Part shown: positions 5,786 to 9,697 of the stretch, one piece after another
Numbering within the stretch: the stretch's first letter is position 1
Layout: each line of letters begins with the position of its first letter
Source of the DNA: Desulfovibrio sp. A2
GTDB taxonomy: Bacteria > Desulfobacterota > Desulfovibrionia > Desulfovibrionales > Desulfovibrionaceae
Assembly (NCBI RefSeq): GCF_000226255.1
Contig: NZ_AGFG01000079.1
Location: 1-9,697, forward strand
Direction: 5' to 3'
Length of the DNA stretch: 9,697 nt
Notes under the pieces: generated by a model
What the model was told of the DNA's origin: nothing
What the model saw: the letters and a program-made list of their open reading frames with translations, nothing else
Database searches by the model: none
Program-made: the position numbers and the translations under genes

Positions 5786-6684
5786 GCAAAAAAGTACCTG
5801 ACAGCGGAGTAAGTGCGAAGTTTGGTTATTTCCCGCAGCATTGCCAAGTAGAGGGTGAGCACTTTCAAATCCAAACTCTTCCGGGTTTCGAAGAATATTG
5901 TAGAAGCATTGAAAAATCTGAAAGCCGTAGTAACGAATGGGTTTATCCAAGTACAGGACGCATTTTTGGTCTTCCAAAAACTCACGCTCTTACTTTGTAT
6001 AATAATGAAAGCATAGCAGAGATAGAATTTATTGTTTGGTGTATTTCGTTTTTTAATGGTATTCGCCTCACGACAACCCAAGCAGGTTTTCTTGATGCTA
6101 CGCCTATAACGGTTGGCAAGCTGGTTGATTTTGTACTTATTAATCGATCTGGCATGGCGGATATAATTTCAATATCCTTAAGTTATATTAGAGGTCACCG
6201 TGATAATCAAAAAGCTTTAAAGAGGGTTGCAGCAATAATTCACGCACTATTTCTGGCGCAGAGTCCTAGAAATCTTCCATTCGAAAAATTCCAATATCTC
6301 TACATGGCATTGGATTGTTGTTATCGGCTGGTATTTGAAGGCGAGGCGGGTATAAATAAAGATATTCCTCATTCAAGGCGGGTCGAGTGGATGTGCAAGA
6401 ATTTCGGCATGCCCGTCCCGCACTGGGCAAATAGTTCAGTAGCGACAGAGAAACGTCTGACAGACATTCGGAATGATACCTTTCATGAGGCGTTATTTTT
6501 CGGCGAACCCTTGGGCTTTGCTTTATCCAGCGGCAACCAACTCGCCGGACGGCCAGGGAATATCTTGTTGGAAATGCAAGCACTGGTTTGCCGGCTATTG
6601 GTAGCAATTCTCGGCAAAGCTGACACAACCTACGTCAAATCACCAATCAACACTCGGCAGCATATTGGCTTAGATCTCGTTTAA
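5782..6684 (+). CDS. Protein with C-terminal HEPN-type RX4H motif, AT-rich acquired gene
   Basis: This 300-residue protein starts at the ATG at 5782 after AAGGGGAG (5771-5778). I recognise the C-terminal style but not a named family. Residues 165-190 form a helix (YLYMALDCCYRLVFE), then HSRRVEWMCKNFGMPVPHW at 197-215, then R230-N-D-T-F-H235, an RX4H pair of the kind that forms the active site of HEPN ribonucleases. This is followed by EALFFGEPLGFA and a long helix (LLEMQALVCRLLVAILG) at 262-278. Apea-like HEPN proteins show a similar order. The N-terminal 130 residues are unassigned. The gene is clearly richer in A and T than its neighbours, which suggests recent transfer. It lies beside a HipA remnant. 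HEPN proteins often act in toxin-antitoxin or antiphage systems by cutting RNA. That role is inferred here, and no antitoxin is evident. Confidence 0.75.
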   Translation: MSKKVPDSGVSAKFGYFPQHCQVEGEHFQIQTLPGFEEYCRSIEKSESRSNEWVYPSTGRIFGLPKTHALTLYNNESIAEIEFIVWCISFFNGIRLTTTQAGFLDATPITVGKLVDFVLINRSGMADIISISLSYIRGHRDNQKALKRVAAIIHALFLAQSPRNLPFEKFQYLYMALDCCYRLVFEGEAGINKDIPHSRRVEWMCKNFGMPVPHWANSSVATEKRLTDIRNDTFHEALFFGEPLGFALSSGNQLAGRPGNILLEMQALVCRLLVAILGKADTTYVKSPINTRQHIGLDLV

Positions 6685-6701
6685 AAAGCCCCTAATGAAC
6701 A

Positions 6702-7103
6702 GTGCTTGATGGCCAGTCCCGAGTTGCTGACCACCCTTTCGGCTCAGAGCCCCAGCGGTTATTCCGGCTCATGGAACCAATCGATCCCTTTGAATACCTC
6801 CGAGCGCGAGGTGTCGTCACAATCTGGCGTGCCGCTTCAATCGACGGCACCAGGCAGGACGTCGTGGAATTCTGCCTTCCGGCAGGGTGGGAGAGCGGGC
6901 ATGAGCGCGAAAAATGGGAGGCCTTGCGCCCGCTGGCCGAAGCCTGGAGGGGGATCCTGCTTCTGCAGGTTAAGGGACGACATCGGGGGCACTACCGCCC
7001 CATTCGGAAGCTGTTTGCAGACGGTATCGTCGGCATCCACGAGGGGCGGTTTGTCCAGCAGAAGCCCTTGGACGCGTGGTGGTGGATGTCTGCTGAGGAC
7101 TAA
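6702..7103 (+). CDS. Unrecognised protein of about 110 to 133 residues
   Basis: The frame is open from a GTG at 6702, giving 133 residues. An ATG at 6771 giving 110 residues (MEPIDPFEYLRARG...) is an alternative, and neither has a good ribosome binding site. The sequence from residue 24 looks protein-like: aromatic and acidic residues at the start, a strand such as GVVTIWRAAS, a helix WEALRPLAEAW, strand GILLLQVKG, and a Trp-rich end (AWWWM). I know no family for it. Composition is GC-rich again, unlike the gene before it. It could be a fragment of a longer gene that lost its start. Confidence 0.45.
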   Translation: MLDGQSRVADHPFGSEPQRLFRLMEPIDPFEYLRARGVVTIWRAASIDGTRQDVVEFCLPAGWESGHEREKWEALRPLAEAWRGILLLQVKGRHRGHYRPIRKLFADGIVGIHEGRFVQQKPLDAWWWMSAED

Positions 7104-7144
7104 CTGTATTTCTGCTGCTTCCTGGCCTGGCCGGCAGGGATGGT

Positions 7145-7218
7145 GGGCTAAAGGAGCAGGTGTTCTAATATGTTGCGCTCAGCGCGAAAACCTTTAGCCC
7201 CAATGCGCGGGCTGAAGG
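7145..7218. other. Three-armed inverted repeat with two mutually exclusive hairpins
   Basis: GGGCTAAAGG (7145-7154) is perfectly complementary to CCTTTAGCCC (7191-7200). That second arm is also complementary, with one G-U-type mismatch, to GGGCTGAAGG (7209-7218) across an 8-base loop. The middle arm can therefore pair left or right but not both. A further short GCGC-TCA-GCGC hairpin lies within the first loop. The element sits between the convergent ends of the 6702-7103 ORF and the minus-strand operon, so it may be a bidirectional transcription stop, but it lacks a T run. Confidence 0.5.
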
Positions 7219-7247
7219 CCGTAAGCCGTGGTCACGCCCCACCTCCG

Positions 7248-7421
7248 TTAGGACTGACCGGGATTATCATCATAGTTCCGCGTGGCCACCGGGATGGACG
7301 GCAACCACCACACGCCAAAGTGCATCTGACGGAAGGCATCCTCACGCGGCGCGCGCGGCCTGTACCAGTACCCAGGCCAGTGTGCCGCCGGATATACGGT
7401 TGAGGCCTGCGTCACGGTCAT
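7248..7421 (-). CDS. Small hypothetical protein, last gene of the phage-like operon
   Basis: The frame encodes 57 residues from the ATG at 7421 to the TAA at 7248. Its start overlaps the TGA of the upstream gene as ATGA, the classic sign of translational coupling, which is the main support for it. The peptide is rich in aromatic residues and Pro (HWPGYWYRPRAP, then FGVWWLPSIP) and has no recognisable family. It has no signal peptide. Confidence 0.55.
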   Translation of the reverse strand: MTVTQASTVYPAAHWPGYWYRPRAPREDAFRQMHFGVWWLPSIPVATRNYDDNPGQS

Positions 7422-7672
7422 GATGCCACTTCAACTCCGGCGGCGCGGAGCATGTCGGCCACCTGCTCGACGTACCGGCGTGGCACGTCACCGGCAGGCT
7501 GCCACGCATGACGCGCCATCTTCTCTACCTGCTCCAGCGTCACGGTGGTGCTCCCGGCGCGCAGGGCGTCGATCTCGTCTGCGGCGGCATGCATCATGGC
7601 CGCGCGGTTGCCATTCAGTTCCTCAAGCGTCTGATCTGCTTCTCTACGCAGCTGCTTCGTATCAATGCCCAT
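7418..7672 (-). CDS. Small helical hypothetical protein
   Basis: This 84-residue protein is almost entirely helical: charged residues at 5-20, an Ala/Met-rich helix at 23-38, and a final helix (VEQVADMLRAAGVEV). The middle contains HAWQPAGDVPRRY. The minus-strand ribosome binding site AAGGAG lies seven bases before the ATG at 7672. Small proteins of this type are common in phage early operons. No function can be assigned. Its stop overlaps the next start (ATGA). Confidence 0.6.
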   Translation of the reverse strand: MGIDTKQLRREADQTLEELNGNRAAMMHAAADEIDALRAGSTTVTLEQVEKMARHAWQPAGDVPRRYVEQVADMLRAAGVEVAS

Positions 7673-7745
7673 CGTCTGACTCCTTCAGCGCATCGCCGGG
7701 TTCGATGGATTCACACGGGGGGCAGGCCAGCCGGTGCATGGTCAT
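7662..7745 (-). CDS. Possible 27-residue CPPC micro-protein
   Basis: An ATG at 7745 (or a second in-frame ATG at 7739) follows AGGGGAA on the minus strand and reads 27 codons to a TGA at 7662. It contains C-P-P-C near residues 8-11 and an acidic tail. Its end overlaps the start of the 84-residue gene by 11 bases, as in other junctions of this operon. The good ribosome binding site and the Cys pair favour a real gene; the length does not allow certainty. Confidence 0.35.
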   Translation of the reverse strand: MTMHRLACPPCESIEPGDALKESDDGH

Positions 7746-7799
7746 TTCCCCTTTTTCTCAATGACCGAGATTCCGAAGCGCAACGGGACTCGCCAGCCT

Positions 7800-7982
7800 T
7801 CAGTCGCTCCCCGGCCAGGGGCTTCCGTTTCCGGCCCGCGTCCGGGTTAGTGCATCCTTGACGGCCATGGTCAGATTCTGCAGCGCGGCAGCGGACGCTC
7901 GCGCCGTGCGCAGTTCATCGTATGCGGCCTGGCCGGGGTGCTGGGCCACCATCCGCCCCAGTTCCACGAAATCGTAGCTCAT
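7800..7982 (-). CDS. Small hypothetical protein
   Basis: This 60-residue protein starts at the ATG at 7982 with GAGGGG eight bases upstream. The start shares its A with the TGA of the CI-like gene (TGATG), so translation is probably coupled. Residues 1-45 are helical with many Ala (YDELRTARASAAALQNLTMAV), and the end is Gly/Pro/Ser-rich. No family is recognised. An in-frame ATG further upstream would extend it into the CI-like gene, but it has a poorer start signal. Confidence 0.5.
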   Translation of the reverse strand: MSYDFVELGRMVAQHPGQAAYDELRTARASAAALQNLTMAVKDALTRTRAGNGSPWPGSD

Positions 7983-8413
7983 CACGACTGCCCCTCGCAA
8001 TTGGCGGTGGTACACGGGCGGACGGTGGTCAGGGTCAATTCTAACTCGTCGCCGAACTTGCGCTTGAGCAATTCCACAAGGTCGCCAAGGGGCATGGCTT
8101 CGACCATGGCGCGGGCCTCATCGTGAACCAGCCTGCGGCCTTCGGCATCGTCGGCCGGGGCCAGCATCTTCGGGCCGGTGCCGGTGAGCACCCAGTGAGG
8201 GGCGATGCTGTATTTCTCCAGGATGACAAGAAGCCAGCCATCGGGAACAGAGCGCCGTTTCTTGGCGTCGGAAATGCTGGACTGCCGGATCCCGAATTCA
8301 TCGGCAAGTTCGACTTGCGTTCGTTTGCCCGTAAGTTGCTTAATGCGATCGAAAGCCGCTTCGAAATCAACTTCCGGAGTGGTGCAGGGGGTAGAGCTGG
8401 TTTGTCTCGTCAT
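7982..8413 (-). CDS. Phage CI-type helix-turn-helix regulator without protease domain
   Basis: This 143-residue protein carries a bacteriophage CI repressor-type HTH (Phage_CI_repr family). FDRIKQLTGKRTQVELADEF (residues 21-40) leads into GIRQSSISDAKKRRSVPDGW (41-60) and then a helix and HWVLTGTGPKML (73-84), the usual end of that domain. CI-type repressors normally add a C-terminal S24 self-cleavage domain of about 100 residues. Here only a short helix (MVEAMPLGDLVELLKRKFGD) and a Cys-containing tail follow, so it should not self-cleave in an SOS response. I chose the ATG at 8413, two bases after the stop of the upstream gene, over 8449, which would overlap that gene. It probably binds operators controlling this operon or a divergent phage promoter outside the window. 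Confidence 0.85.
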   Translation of the reverse strand: MTRQTSSTPCTTPEVDFEAAFDRIKQLTGKRTQVELADEFGIRQSSISDAKKRRSVPDGWLLVILEKYSIAPHWVLTGTGPKMLAPADDAEGRRLVHDEARAMVEAMPLGDLVELLKRKFGDELELTLTTVRPCTTANCEGQS

Positions 8414-8415
8414 GC

Positions 8416-9183
8416 CTATTTTTCCACTTTCTTGAAGGTAATGACCCACGTCCAGGGATTGCTGTCCCAGTTGGAAGTAGGGCCGGTGTTGAGGGTGTCC
8501 CAGAGTTTCCTGAAGGCATGAACGGCTGAGGTGAAATAATGCCCCAGCCTGACGACCCCCCGCCCCATGGTAGGGTCGAAGTATCCGTGACCGGAGGGGA
8601 GGGGCTCAATGCCCTCCGCTATTGCCTCGTCAACCGTGATGGCCTGTAGGGGGGCAATCTGGACGTCGGTGACCTCCAGTATCGTCCTGATGGCCCATGA
8701 CGGCAGAAACCTGGCCGGCTTGTACCGCCAGCAATGGTTGGGATCGTCATCGATGGGTTCAGTGGGCTTGCCATGCTCAGCGGTGTAAACGACATGGCGC
8801 CCCACTGGCTCATAGGCGAGCTTCCGCCGGCCGGTCTTCGTCGTGCCGTTGTGCTTCTTTGCACACCAGATCCACGTCGCTTCTCTGACCAGCAGCCTAT
8901 CTCCGGGCTTTCCATAAGGGCACTGGCCGAGGGGCAGCACCCCTTCTTCAGGGTACTCGTCCATGTACACGCACCACTGCTCGAGCCCGCACGTGCCATC
9001 GTCATTTCTTGGAGCGATGAAGGCGAAGGTAACGGGGGCAACATCGTCATCACCCGGTTCGCCGGTCATATGACGGATGTTCTCCGTAATTCCTGTGGCG
9101 ACGGGCCTCCTGGTGGTGGTTTTCCGTCCATCGCGGACGGCCAGGGCTAGGCGGTCCCAAAGGAGGATGTAATGGTCAGCCAT
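8416..9183 (-). CDS. ASCH-like phage-associated protein (morphogenetic-protein type)
   Basis: This 255-residue protein matches a phage family with an ASCH-like core, often labelled morphogenetic protein, whose biochemical role is unknown. Marker segments in order: GRKTTTRRPV (19-28), CPYGKPGDRLLVREA (88-102), the W-R-x-K-P-x-x-x-x-P-x-W-A-x-R segment (152-166), EVTDVQIAPLQ (170-180) followed by DEAIAEGIE (185-193), FRKLWDTLN (224-232) and NPWTWVITF (242-250). ASCH folds bind RNA or modified nucleosides. Length is normal for the family and the gene looks intact. The ATG at 9183 follows GGGAGG at about seven bases and is three bases after the stop of the upstream gene. Confidence 0.85.
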   Translation of the reverse strand: MADHYILLWDRLALAVRDGRKTTTRRPVATGITENIRHMTGEPGDDDVAPVTFAFIAPRNDDGTCGLEQWCVYMDEYPEEGVLPLGQCPYGKPGDRLLVREATWIWCAKKHNGTTKTGRRKLAYEPVGRHVVYTAEHGKPTEPIDDDPNHCWRYKPARFLPSWAIRTILEVTDVQIAPLQAITVDEAIAEGIEPLPSGHGYFDPTMGRGVVRLGHYFTSAVHAFRKLWDTLNTGPTSNWDSNPWTWVITFKKVEK

Positions 9184-9186
9184 GGG

Positions 9187-9531
9187 TCACCCTCCCAGAG
9201 CCGTTTGGAGTGCGGCGCGTACCGGGTCTTCGTTGTCGCCCTCCCAGCGTGACACGCGGTATCCGTACTGGGCGAGGGCTGCACGTACTTTTTCCACCAT
9301 CACGTCGGTTACGGTCGGCAGGGGCAGAAGCTCCGGGCCTCGTTTGGCCGCCTCGACTCCGCGTTTGAACCCCAACCAATACGCGGTATCCTGGGTTTCG
9401 CGTATGATGTCTCCCATGCTGTCCAGAGCATCTCCATGGTCACGCATGAGCGTTCCGTTCGCATCGGTTTGGTGTTGTTGCTGCGCTGCTGCACATGCCT
9501 CGTTGTTGAGTTCAAGCTCACGAAAATCCAT
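9187..9531 (-). CDS. Hypothetical protein, first visible gene of the minus-strand phage-like operon
   Basis: This is a 114-residue protein of unknown function. The ATG at 9531 follows AGGAGA on the minus strand at six bases. Residues 1-50 are helical and Gln/Asp-rich (AAAQQQHQTDANG), residues 50-66 include YWLGFKRGVEAAKRG, and residues 75-110 form helices around QYGYRVSRWEG. It looks soluble. Its stop is three bases before the start of the ASCH-like gene, so it belongs to the same operon. Confidence 0.6.
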   Translation of the reverse strand: MDFRELELNNEACAAAQQQHQTDANGTLMRDHGDALDSMGDIIRETQDTAYWLGFKRGVEAAKRGPELLPLPTVTDVMVEKVRAALAQYGYRVSRWEGDNEDPVRAALQTALGG

Positions 9532-9535
9532 TCTA

Positions 9536-9697
9536 ATCTCCTGCCGGGTACGAAGCCCCCGGCGGGGCGAGTCGGAGTGTTGAACCCATTCCGGACAGCG
9601 AGAGACAGGCCCTGCTATGGTTGTTTTCGCTGGCCGGTTTGCTGCAACGACCGGGAGTAAATCCAGCCGCTTCAGCCGAGGGAGGGCGATTCCATTT
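9536..9697. other. Right-edge leader region of the minus-strand operon
   Basis: This GC-rich stretch upstream of the 9531 start contains no convincing promoter or gene. One minus-strand frame stays open to the window edge, but its translation is Pro/Ser/Ala-rich and unlike a folded protein. The operon may start outside the window or from a promoter that I cannot recognise. Confidence 0.3.

Noticed and set aside
6706..7197. A 163-residue plus frame starting at a TTG, overlapping the 6702-7103 ORF
   Set aside because: Its composition is Ser/Gly/Arg-rich as expected of an off-frame reading, and it runs into the hairpin region.
8734..9150. A 138-residue plus-strand frame opposite the ASCH-like gene
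   Set aside because: The minus strand carries the full set of family motifs, so this is its shadow.
9533..9697. A minus-strand frame open to the right edge, at least 54 residues
   Set aside because: Its translation looks non-protein-like, and its stop falls inside the leader of the 9531 gene. It could only be judged with more sequence.

Overview
This window looks like accessory DNA, either a plasmid, a phage-plasmid or an integrated element, from a moderately GC-rich Gram-negative bacterium. The phage-CI-type regulator and its 'QSSISDAKKR' recognition region resemble proteins I know from Desulfovibrio-like sulfate reducers. That host guess comes from memory of protein style only, so confidence is low to moderate. 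No rRNA, tRNA, CRISPR array, integrase or transposase is visible.

Layout, left to right. (1) 1-1466 holds three uncharacterised genes: a plus-strand Cys-rich protein (86-670) behind a strongly folded leader, and a convergent minus-strand pair (1466-1167, then 1156-626) with its own promoter. (2) 1467-1888 is a gene-poor divergent control region with one promoter facing each way. (3) 1889-4775 is the core: a ParA-family ATPase followed after one base by a 690-residue winged-helix protein. The middle of the second gene is built from 13-residue (39-bp) repeats, and each repeat carries two palindromic sites made of GGACAC/GTGTCC half-sites. (4) 4773-5024 is non-coding but holds five more copies of the same site, with A-rich stretches. 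The first copy overlaps the stop codon of the winged-helix gene. (5) 5097-5785 has a possible 47-residue peptide and a HipA-like kinase remnant. (6) 5782-6684 is a visibly AT-richer gene for a protein with a C-terminal HEPN-type RX4H motif, followed by an unrecognised ORF. (7) 7248-9531 is a tightly packed minus-strand phage-like operon: a hypothetical protein, an ASCH-like phage protein, a CI-type HTH regulator and four very small genes, with stop/start overlaps or gaps of a few bases at most junctions.

The most interesting system is the ParA plus winged-helix cassette. I infer that the winged-helix protein is the DNA-binding partner of ParA, taking the place of ParB, or a replication initiator. 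Its own coding sequence plus the adjacent intergenic DNA would be its binding array, so the same DNA would serve both as centromere or origin iterons and as the code for a flexible protein linker. The known parallel is phage lambda gene O, whose origin iterons lie inside the initiator gene. The binding itself is not shown by the sequence.
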